Positions 56,665-64,000 of a DNA stretch of 64,000 nucleotides are shown here, piece after piece; position 1 is the first letter of the stretch, and each line of letters begins with the position of its first letter. The stretch is from Actinomadura sp. CNU-125 (GTDB lineage Bacteria; Actinomycetota; Actinomycetes; Streptosporangiales; Streptosporangiaceae), in assembly GCF_001942465.1 (NCBI RefSeq), contig NZ_MKJY01000444.1:1-64000 (forward strand). Direction: 5' to 3'. The notes below the pieces were generated by a model. The model did not search any database. It worked only from the letters and a program-made list of their open reading frames with translations, and was not told where the DNA came from. The position numbers and the translations under genes were made by a program.

Positions 56665-57438
56665 TCAGCCGCGCAGGAAAGGAACGAGCACGGGCTCGAG
56701 TTCGTCCGGGCCCGCGTCGTGGGGCGGGCCGTCCACACTGGCGTGCTCGCCCGCGGGCAGCGCCTCCGCGGCCTTCTCGGCGGTGTGCCGGAGCCACGGG
56801 GCGCTCGCCGTGCTCGCGATGACCAGTGCGGGCGATTTGAGGCCGGCCATCCTGTCGGCCGGCCACGAGCGGTCCCCGACGAGCGCGGCGTCGTAGGGAA
56901 GCGTGTGCGAGATCGCCTCCAGCCCCGGCCACATGGGCATCTGGCGCATGTGCTCGACGCCCTGCGGCGGGATGTTCATGGCGGCCGTCAGGAAGTGCTC
57001 GACCGTCTCGGCACGGCGGCCCTCGGAGGCGAGCCGCTCGAGCCGCTCCCGAAGCTCCGGGTCCGGCCGCGGGCCCTCGTCGAATCGGTAGGGAGGCTCG
57101 AACACGGCGACCCGCGGGAGGGGGTTCCGGGCGGCGACCTCCAGGGCGAGGCAGCCGCCGGACGAGTTGCCGTACAGGGCGGCGGAACCGCCGAGCGCCT
57201 CGTTGAGGGCTTCGAGATCCTCGATCTCGCGTTCCACGGCGTACGGGGGCGTGTCGCCGCTCGCGCCGCGGCCGCGCCGGTCATAGGTCACCACGGTGAA
57301 GTGCGCCGCCAACGCCTCCGCGAGGGCGGCACCGGTGTTCCGGTCGGCGAACGCGCCCCCGACGATGATCACCGGTGGTCCGTCGCCGGACCGTTCGTAG
57401 GCGATCCGGGTGCCGTCCCGTGAGATGACTTCCTCCAT
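56665..57438 (-). CDS. Alpha/beta hydrolase
   Basis: 257 residues. DGTRIAYERSGDGPPVIIVG, VVTYDRRGRGASGDTPPYAV, the nucleophile elbow LYGNSSGGCLALEVA with Ser, and a late His in VDGPPHDAGPDELEP are present. It is a soluble hydrolase of the type common in actinomycetes; the substrate cannot be told. It converges with the carboxylase gene and is divergent from the MFS exporter, with about 290 bases between starts. Confidence 0.82.
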   Translation of the reverse strand: MEEVISRDGTRIAYERSGDGPPVIIVGGAFADRNTGAALAEALAAHFTVVTYDRRGRGASGDTPPYAVEREIEDLEALNEALGGSAALYGNSSGGCLALEVAARNPLPRVAVFEPPYRFDEGPRPDPELRERLERLASEGRRAETVEHFLTAAMNIPPQGVEHMRQMPMWPGLEAISHTLPYDAALVGDRSWPADRMAGLKSPALVIASTASAPWLRHTAEKAAEALPAGEHASVDGPPHDAGPDELEPVLVPFLRG

Positions 57439-57731
57439 AAGAACCCCCCGATTTGTCCCGTATGTCGGAATTAGTGCGTCCTGTTGCGCCGCACGATGTC
57501 CGGCCGTTCTTGATCAACTTCCCGTCTCACGTTAGTGCATCGCCGACGCGCGATACCGGGAAACACCAGGTAGGCGCACGATTGCGGAGACAAATCCGCG
57601 TGTGTGCCGATTTTTTCCGGAAGGTCTGCTCGAAGGCTGTCCATCTCGCGCGTCCCCGTTCGTCGTGCAGGTGGGAAGACGTAACTCCCCTCACGACACT
57701 CACGCAGGACTTCGAGTGAAAGGGACAGACG

Positions 57732-59225
57732 ATGGATCCCGTGACCCCGCGGGCGGCGGACGCCCAGCCCGAGCCTGCCCCCGATCCCCGGCGATGGACC
57801 GCGCTGTGGGTGCTGTGCCTCATCCAGTTCATGCTCACCCTGGACATGACGGTGGTGAACATCGCGCTGCCGGCGATCCAAAGCGACCTAGAGGTGTCCG
57901 ATTCGGGGCTGGCCTGGGTCGTGAACGGTTATGTGCTCATGGCCGGGGGCCTCCTCCTGCTCGGCGGCCGGTTCTCCGACATCTTCGGCCGACGGCTGAT
58001 CTTCGTCGCCGGGGTGGTCACCTTCGGAGTGGCGTCGGCGATCTGCGCCGCCGCGGTGAACCCCGGCATGCTGATCGGCGGCCGGTTCCTGCAGGGCGCC
58101 GGAGAGGCGCTGGCGGCGCCCGCGTCGCTCGGGCTGATCGCCGTGCTCTTCACCGACACGAAGGAGCGGGCGAAGGCGCTGGGCATCTGGGGCGGCGTCT
58201 CCGGGCTGGGCGGCGTGCTCGGCACGGTCCTGTCCGGGGTGCTGACCGACTTGGCGAACTGGAGATGGGTCTTCTACATCAACATCCCCGTCGCCCTCAT
58301 CACGCTGTTCATGGCCTCTCGGGTGGTTCCGGAGAGCCGCATGGCGGACCGCTACAGCCGCATCGACTTCCCCGGCGCCGTGCTCGGCACCAGCGGCCTC
58401 GTGGCCATCGTCTACGGGCTCCTGCAGGCGTCCACCCACGACTGGGGGGCGTGGCAGGTCCTGTTGCCCCTCCTGGGCGGCGTGGCTCTGCTCGCGCTGC
58501 TGGTCCTCGTGGAGGTCCGCACGCGCGAGCCGCTCATCCCGCTCCGGGCGCTCGCCAACCGCACCCGCGCGACGACCAACTTCATCACGCTGTTCCAGGC
58601 GTCCGGGTTCTTCTCCTACGTCTTCCTGCTCACCTTGTTCGAGCAGCAGGTTCTGGGATATTCGCCGCTCGAGGGCGGGCTCGGCTACCTCCCGCTCGGT
58701 GTCGGCATCGGCGTGGGCGTCGGCATCGGCGCCGGGATGATGGCGAACCTCGGAGTCAAGCCCGTCCTGGCGATCGGCTTCTTCGGATCCGCGGTGGGGC
58801 TGCTCATGACGACCTTCATGGTCGACGCCGACAGTTCGTACCTCAGCGGGGTGCTCCCGGGGATGGCGGTGTTCGGCCTCTTCAGCGGGTTGTGTTTCCC
58901 GACCACCGCCAACGCCGCCCTGCACAACGTCACCACGGAGAACGCGGGACTCGCGTCCGGAGTGCAGACCGCGATGCAGCAGGTGGGCGGTGCGATCGGC
59001 CTCGCCTTCCTGGTGACGCTCGCGCTCCGGGAGACCGCCGATCAGATCGGCGCCGGCGTGGCCCCCGGCGACGCCGCGGCCGACGGGTACTGGATGGCGC
59101 TTCGTGTCGCGGCGGTGATGCTCGTCATCGGCGGCGTGCTCATCCTCGCCCTCTTCGAGTCCGTCAGCGGCCGTCCGCGCAACGCGCTGGGCGAGTACAT
59201 GCCCGAGAAGGAGGCGACCTCATGA
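57732..59225 (+). CDS. MFS drug exporter, DHA2 family (14 membrane segments)
   Basis: 497 residues. TLDMTVVNIALPAIQSDLEV is motif D1 of the EmrB/QacA (DHA2) family in segment 1. LGGRFSDIFGRRLIFVAG is motif A, and RFLQGAGEALAAPASLGLIA is motif B. The hydrophobicity pattern fits 14 segments with a charged C-terminus. Such pumps export antibiotics using the proton gradient. Its stop overlaps the ATG of the UvrA-like gene, so export and DNA protection are co-expressed, a typical self-resistance pair. Confidence 0.93.
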   Translation: MDPVTPRAADAQPEPAPDPRRWTALWVLCLIQFMLTLDMTVVNIALPAIQSDLEVSDSGLAWVVNGYVLMAGGLLLLGGRFSDIFGRRLIFVAGVVTFGVASAICAAAVNPGMLIGGRFLQGAGEALAAPASLGLIAVLFTDTKERAKALGIWGGVSGLGGVLGTVLSGVLTDLANWRWVFYINIPVALITLFMASRVVPESRMADRYSRIDFPGAVLGTSGLVAIVYGLLQASTHDWGAWQVLLPLLGGVALLALLVLVEVRTREPLIPLRALANRTRATTNFITLFQASGFFSYVFLLTLFEQQVLGYSPLEGGLGYLPLGVGIGVGVGIGAGMMANLGVKPVLAIGFFGSAVGLLMTTFMVDADSSYLSGVLPGMAVFGLFSGLCFPTTANAALHNVTTENAGLASGVQTAMQQVGGAIGLAFLVTLALRETADQIGAGVAPGDAAADGYWMALRVAAVMLVIGGVLILALFESVSGRPRNALGEYMPEKEATS

Positions 59226-60646
59226 GCGGCGGCACATCGCACCGGCGGGACCCGGCCCCGGAGGCACAGCGGAACGGTCCCGGCATCCGCGTCGTCGGCG
59301 CCCGCGAGAACAACCTCAAGGACGTCTCGCTGGTCGTCCCGCGCGATCGGATCACCGTCTTCGTCGGCGTGTCCGGATCGGGCAAGTCGTCCCTGGCCTT
59401 CGACACCGTCGCGGTGGAGGCGCAGCGCCAGCTGAACGCGGCCTTCCCCGTATCGGTCCGCAACCAGCTCCCCAAGTACGAGCGGCCGCACGTCGAGGCC
59501 GTCCTGAACCTGACGGCCCCCATCGTGGTCGATCAGCAGCCGCTGACCGGGAACGCCAGGTCCACCGTCGGGACGATCACCGATGTCTACTCGCTGATCC
59601 GGGTGCTGTTCGCGCAGCACACCGAGCCCGGGCCGGTCCATCCCTCCCTGTATTCCTTCAACGCTCCCAACGGGATGTGCACGGGGTGCGAGGGGATCGG
59701 GCGCGCCCTCCGGCCCGACCCCGACCTGATGCTCGACAGCACGAAATCGCTCGACGAGGGCCCGATCCTGGTGCCCGGTTATCCGGTCGGCAGCCCCGGC
59801 TGGCAGTACTACGCGAACTACGAGGGACTGGACGCGAAGAAGCGGCTGAGCGATTACTCCGAGGAGGAATGGCACACGCTGCTCCACGGCGTCGAGGGCA
59901 CCGTCGACCTCACCTACAAGAACGGCCGGACGCAGACCATCAAGTACGAGGGACTGGTCGCCGCCTTCACCAAGAAATACCTGAAGCGCGACATCGAATC
60001 GCTGGGCGAGAAGACGCGCGAGATGGCCAAGCGGTTCATCGCGGAAGGCCCGTGCCCGGACTGCGACGGTGCCCGGCTCAATCCCACGGCGCTCGCCACC
60101 CGGATCGGCGGCCGGAACATCGCCGAATGGTCCCGGATGCAGATCAGTGACCTCGCCGAGCTCCTCGCGGGACTGGACGACGGCGTGCGGGGACCGATGA
60201 CGGAGACCGTCCGCGAGTCGCTCGTGCGGATCGAGGCGATCGGGCTCGGCTACCTCAGCCTCGACCGGGCCACCACGTCCCTGTCCGGGGGCGAAGGCCA
60301 GCGGCTGAAGATGGTCAAGCACCTGGGAAGCGACCTGACGGGGCTGACCTACTTCTTCGACGAGCCGAGCGCCGGGCTGCACCCGCGGAACGTGGGGCAG
60401 CTCAACGCGCTCCTGCGCGCGTTGCGGGACAAGGGCAACACCGTCCTGGTGGTGGAGCACGATCCCGACGTCATCGCGATCGCCGATCACGTCGTCGAGA
60501 TCGGCCCGGGCGCGGGCGACGCCGGCGGCAGGATCGTCTTCGAGGGGCCGGTCGAGGAGCTCCTGGCGACCGAGACGGTCACCGGGACGAGCCTGCGCGG
60601 GTCGGGCAAGGTGAAGACCGACTGCGCGAGCCGGACGGCGTCATGA
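59222..60646 (+). CDS. UvrA-like ABC ATPase, N-terminal part (self-resistance)
   Basis: 474 residues from ATG 59222, overlapping the exporter stop. IRVVGARENNLKDVSLVVPR, Walker A FVGVSGSGKSSLAFDTVAVE, the first zinc module NGMCTGCEGIG and CPDCDGARLNP, signature LSGGEGQRLKMVKHLGSDLT, and Walker B LTYFFDEPSAGLHPRN are all UvrA-type. The UvrB-binding insertion looks reduced compared with true UvrA, as in DrrC/SgcB4-like drug-resistance paralogs. The TGA at 60644-60646 may be an artefact: with one base added the chain runs straight into the next frame, giving the usual single protein of about 770 residues. Confidence 0.88.
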   Translation: MSGGTSHRRDPAPEAQRNGPGIRVVGARENNLKDVSLVVPRDRITVFVGVSGSGKSSLAFDTVAVEAQRQLNAAFPVSVRNQLPKYERPHVEAVLNLTAPIVVDQQPLTGNARSTVGTITDVYSLIRVLFAQHTEPGPVHPSLYSFNAPNGMCTGCEGIGRALRPDPDLMLDSTKSLDEGPILVPGYPVGSPGWQYYANYEGLDAKKRLSDYSEEEWHTLLHGVEGTVDLTYKNGRTQTIKYEGLVAAFTKKYLKRDIESLGEKTREMAKRFIAEGPCPDCDGARLNPTALATRIGGRNIAEWSRMQISDLAELLAGLDDGVRGPMTETVRESLVRIEAIGLGYLSLDRATTSLSGGEGQRLKMVKHLGSDLTGLTYFFDEPSAGLHPRNVGQLNALLRALRDKGNTVLVVEHDPDVIAIADHVVEIGPGAGDAGGRIVFEGPVEELLATETVTGTSLRGSGKVKTDCASRTAS

Positions 60647-61538
60647 AGATCGAGAACGCCTCGCTGCACAACCTCAAGAACGTCTCGGTCGACGTTCCGT
60701 CGGGCGTGCTCACGGTGGTCACCGGGGTCGCCGGCGCGGGCAAGAGCTCGCTGATCCTCGGTGCGCTCCGGGCCGCGCACCCGGAGGCCGTCTTCGTGGA
60801 CCAGTCTCCGATCGCGAAGTCCTCGCGCTCCACGCCGGCGACCTACCTCGGGCTCATGGACCCGATCAGGAAGCTGTTCGGCAAGGCGAGCGGCGTCAAG
60901 GAGAGCCTGTTCAGCTTCAACTCGGACGGTGCCTGCGAGGAGTGCCAGGGGCGCGGTGTCCTCATCACCGAGATCGCTACATGGACCCCATCACCACGCA
61001 CTGCGACACGTGCGACGGCCGCCGTTTCAAGGAGGAGGTGCTCGCCCACCGCCTCCGCGACCGTTCGATCGCCGACGTCCTGGACATGTCCGCGGCCGAG
61101 GCCGCGGAGTTCTTCACCGAGAAGCAGGTCCGCTCGAAGCTGGACGGCATGCTCGAGACCGGGCTGGCCTACCTGGGGCTCGGGCAGTCGCTGAGCACCC
61201 TGTCCGGCGGAGAGCGGCAGCGGATCAAGCTCGCCGACCAGCTGGCGAAGACCGGCGGGCTCTACATCCTCGACGAGCCCACCGCGGGACTGCACATGTC
61301 CGACATCGACATGTTGCTGAACCTGCTGAACGGCATGGTCGACCGGGGCAACACGGTCGTGGTCATCGAGCACAACCTCTCGGTGATCGCCCAGGCGGAC
61401 TGGGTCATCGATGTGGGCCCGGGCGGTGGCCGGGACGGCGGAGAGATCATGTTCACCGGGACGCCGGACGAGCTCCTCGCGGCCGAGGCGCCGCTGATCA
61501 GCGAGCATCTGCGGGAGTACCGGACGGCCGCGGGCTGA
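60643..61538 (+). CDS. UvrA-like ABC ATPase, C-terminal part, frame broken once
   Basis: About 298 residues, starting at ATG 60643 if separate. It has KIENASLHNLKNVSVDVPSG, Walker A VTGVAGAGKSSLILGAL and zinc-type CEECQGRG. After a missing base near 60980, the frame one base back gives YMDPITTHCDTCDGRRFKEE, signature LSGGERQRIKLADQLAKTGG and Walker B LYILDEPTAGLHMSDIDMLL. It is the second ATPase half of the preceding protein. In the organism it is probably one continuous gene. It would bind damaged DNA caused by the exported product. Confidence 0.85.
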
Positions 61539-61547
61539 GCCCGCGGG

Positions 61548-61590
61548 CCCCGTTCCGCCCCGGCCGCGGTCGGTCGGCGGCGGAACGGGG
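61548..61590 (+). terminator. Terminator of the exporter/UvrA-like operon
   Basis: A 12-base inverted repeat (CCCCGTTCCGCC / GGCGGAACGGGG, about 19-base loop) ten bases after the UvrA-like stop. Confidence 0.6.
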
Positions 61591-61709
61591 CGACCGGGCC
61601 GCACGTGGTTTCCCGGGCCGGAATCCCGGGCGCAATCGCGGAGATGCGCGCCGCGAGGCGGCGATGTGACGCTCGTTGTGAACTTCCTGCACTGTGAAGG
61701 AGATGCGCG

Positions 61710-62957
61710 ATGGCAGGCCGAACCACCGTGTGCGGACGAGGGGCGCACGTTCCGCCCGAGCCGGACCTCGCGCCGAGTGAGATCATCGCGCGGGCGGAGG
61801 CCATCGCGGCGACGCTCGTCGAGCGGCAGGCGGAGACCGAGAAGCGGACCTACTGCGCCCCCGACACGCACGAGGCCATGGTGAACGCCGGCCTCTACCG
61901 GATTCTCGTACCGCGCCGCTACGGCGGATACGGGTTCGGGATCGAGACCTTCCTGCGGGTGTCGATGGCGCTCGCGCGCGGATGCCCGTCCACCGGCTGG
62001 ATGTACAGCCTGGGCGCGGCGCACGCGCTCAACGTGGCGAGCCTCTTCGGGGAAGAGGCGCAGGAGGAACTCTTCGGCACCGGGGACTTCATCTGCCCCG
62101 CGGTGGCGGCACCGGGCGGCAAGGCCGAACAAGGCCCCGACGGACGATGGCTGATCAGCGGAACGTGGCGCTACTGCTCCGGCGCGCCCTACGCGACGCA
62201 CTTCCTCGGCCACACGCTCGTCTCGCCCGGCGCCGGCTCCCTCCGGAACCGATGGCGTTCATCGTGCCGCGAAGGGACTGGCGGCTCGCCGAGGACTGGG
62301 GAGACCACCTCGGGCTCAGGGGAAGCGGGTCGCACAGCATCGTGATCGACGGGGCCAGCGTCCCGGAGCATTTCGCGCTCAGATCCGTGCACGTCGTCAA
62401 CGCCGACGTGTCCGCGGGCACGCCCGGCCTCGACGTGCACGGTGACCGCCAGTACGCGGGCGGCCTGCTCAGCACATGTGCCTCGGGCTTGCCGCGCTCG
62501 CGGTGGGCATGGCGCAAGGCGCCTGGACGCCTACGAGGAGCTGCTCCGCGACCGGCAGACGTTCTTCCCACCGATCACCGGCCGGTCCGACAGCCCCGAC
62601 TACCAGCTCTGGCACGGCGAGGCGATCGGGACGATCGCCACCGCGGAGGCCGCCGTGATGAACGTCGTCCAGCAGTGGCACGACACCGCCGGACGGGAAG
62701 GCGCCTTCACCGGGGACGCGGACCTGCGCCTCGCCGTGATCTGCGGCCAGGTCGTGTCGATGTGCTGGCGCGCGGTGGAGCACCGCCTCTTCCGCACGGT
62801 CGGCACGGGCTCCCTGCGGAACGGCGGCCGCATCGAGCGCATCTGGCGCGACCTGTCCATGGTGCACACCCACGCGGGCCCGGTCTTCCTGTCGTCCGCC
62901 GCGAGCCGGGAGCTGTCGAAGGCCCGGATGGGCGTGGACGCGGCGCCGATCGTGTGA
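61710..62957 (+). CDS. Acyl-CoA-dehydrogenase-fold flavin hydroxylase, frame broken three times
   Basis: About 416 residues from ATG 61710. Frame one gives ILVPRRYGGYGFGIETFLRV and LISGTWRYCSGAPYATHFLG. Near 62236 a one-base loss moves to MAFIVPRRDWRLAEDWGDHL and GLRGSGSHSIVIDGASVPEH. Near 62472 another moves to MCLGLAALAVGMAQGA. Near 62522 a third returns to LDAYEELLRDRQTFFPPITG and ends at 62957. All three steps have the same sign. It resembles HsaA-type and carrier-dependent flavin hydroxylases, as does the gene at 41153. The last P450 overlaps its stop. Confidence 0.8.
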
Positions 62958-64000
62958 CGGACGGCATGGGCACGGCAGCCGGGATCGACCTCGTCGACCC
63001 GGACTCGTACGCGCGCGAGGGGCCCCCGTACGATCACTTCGCCCGGCTGCGCGAGCACTCCCCGGTTCACTGGCACGAGACGGGAGGCGGCGATGGGTGG
63101 CCCGGATTCTGGGCCGTCACGCGGCACCGCGACATCGCGCGGGTCTCGCGGGACACCCGCGTCTTCTCCTCGCACCGGCGCCTGGCCCTGTTCGACGAGC
63201 TTCCCGCGGAGGCGGCCCGCCGACAGCGACTGATGATGATCAACATGGACCCGCCGCGGCATACCGTGCAGCGCGCCCTCGTCGGCCGCATGTTCACCCC
63301 GCGGGCCGTCGACGGGCTGCGGGAGCGGATCGGCGAGATCTGCGCGGGCCTGCTCGATACGGCGGCGCGGCGGGGCGCGGCCGACTTCGTCCGCGACATC
63401 GCGGCGCCGCTCCCCGCGCGCGTGCTGTGCGAGCTGATCGGCGCGCCGCGCGACGAGCACGGCCTGTTGGCCGACATCATCGGCCGGCTCGCCGACGAGT
63501 CCGGGACCACCGGCGGCGGCCGGGCGGAGGGGGCGGCGGGCCCGGGCGCGTTCCGGCGGGACGCCGCCGCGCAGCTGTACGCCTATGCCGCCGACCTGGC
63601 CGAACGCCGCCGGGAGGAGCCGCGGGACGACATCGTGTCGCGACTGCTGGCCGCCGGCGAGCACGGCGAGGCACTGACCACGGACGCGTTCTTCATGATC
63701 GTGCTCATGCTGGCGATCGCGGGGACCGAGACGACCGCGCACGCGGCCGCGGGCGGATGCTCGCCTTCTTCGAGCATCCGCACCAGTGGCGGCGGCTGCT
63801 GGGCGACCGTGCCCTCCTTCCGGCCGCCGCGGAGGAGATCGTGCGGTGGACGAGCCCGGTGAACCTGTTCCGCAGGACCGCGACGTGCGCGACCGAGGTG
63901 GCGGGGCGGCGGATCGCCGAAGGGGACAAGGTCGTGCTCTTCTACAGCTCGGCCAACCGCGACGCCGACGTCTTCGCCGACCCGGCCGCCTTCGACATCG
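62954..64000 (+). CDS. Cytochrome P450, 3' end outside the window, frame broken once
   Basis: GTG 62954 overlaps the previous stop (ATG 62966 is an alternative). MMINMDPPRHTVQRALVGRM is the C-helix and MIVLMLAIAGTETTAHAAAG the I-helix. Near 63750 one base is missing, and the frame one base back continues MLAFFEHPHQWRRLLGDRAL, the K-helix EEIVRWTSPVNLFRRTATC and VLFYSSANRDADVFADPAAF to the window end. The heme loop lies beyond 64000. It resembles the P450 at 37313 (NMD-PRH and FYSSANRD patterns), suggesting related substrates. Confidence 0.85.

Noticed and set aside
57888..58925. 345-codon minus-strand frame over the MFS exporter
   Set aside because: Strongly charged Glu/Gln/Arg shadow of hydrophobic codons; no start site or domain.
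1..64000. Mobile elements, tRNA or rRNA genes, CRISPR arrays
   Set aside because: I saw no transposase or integrase motifs, no spaced repeat array, and no stretch I could fold as a tRNA or recognise as rRNA.

Overview
The window is very GC-rich, densely packed actinomycete DNA with many GTG starts and ATGA/GTGA stop-start overlaps. The gene content (mycothiol-dependent enzymes, DUF574 methyltransferase, CvnA-like ATPase, paa operon, many P450s) suggests an Actinomadura-like or related soil actinobacterium; the genus is inference.

Layout. (1) 1-5.8 kb: the end of a phenylacetate catabolic operon (paaA 3' end, paaB, C, D, E, then thiolase, enoyl-CoA hydratase and 3-hydroxyacyl-CoA dehydrogenase). 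(2) 5.9-11.2 kb: ordinary actinomycete genes (GNAT, XRE regulator, small hypotheticals, methyltransferase-like protein, histidine-kinase-like ATPase, a membrane-anchored basic protein). (3) 11.3-64 kb: an accessory, secondary-metabolism region. It starts with two paralogous proteins that each carry an internal repeat, followed by a P450/DUF6875/O-methyltransferase operon, an AraC-type regulator, a DUF1702 (UnbL-like) gene, a mycothiol-dependent enzyme, a flavin monooxygenase and a ferredoxin/thiolase/CoA-transferase set. (4) 26-38.6 kb: one long, mostly overlapping operon for a reducing type II (polyene-type) polyketide/fatty acid system: ketoreductase, fused double dehydratase, ACP, four ketosynthase-family proteins (one lacking the active-site Cys), an alpha/beta hydrolase, a hotdog protein, a DsbA-like isomerase, a 50-residue peptide, a class II aldolase, an acyl-CoA ligase and a P450. 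(5) 38.6-54.6 kb: oxidative tailoring genes (FAD epoxidase-like, SgcJ-like, acyl-CoA-dehydrogenase-like hydroxylase, two epoxide/alpha-beta hydrolases, two P450s), an ECF sigma factor, an aryl-acid ligase, a salicylyl-CoA 5-hydroxylase/oxidoreductase fusion, and a secreted neocarzinostatin-family apoprotein. (6) 55-64 kb: acyl-CoA carboxylase beta subunit, hydrolase, MFS exporter, UvrA-like protein, another hydroxylase and a P450 cut by the window end.

Taken together, the apoprotein, EHN epoxide hydrolase, SgcJ-like and DUF1702 proteins, exporter and UvrA-like protein are the accessory kit of a nine-membered chromoprotein enediyne. No enediyne PKS (PKSE) lies in the window, so this reading is a hypothesis. 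The reducing type II PKS and the aryl-CoA genes would supply side chains.

Data quality. At least 17 genes or gene pieces need a frame change to give a full-length protein, and nearly every change has the sign of a single missing base. I read these as missing bases in the sequence rather than true pseudogenes, and mark each one.
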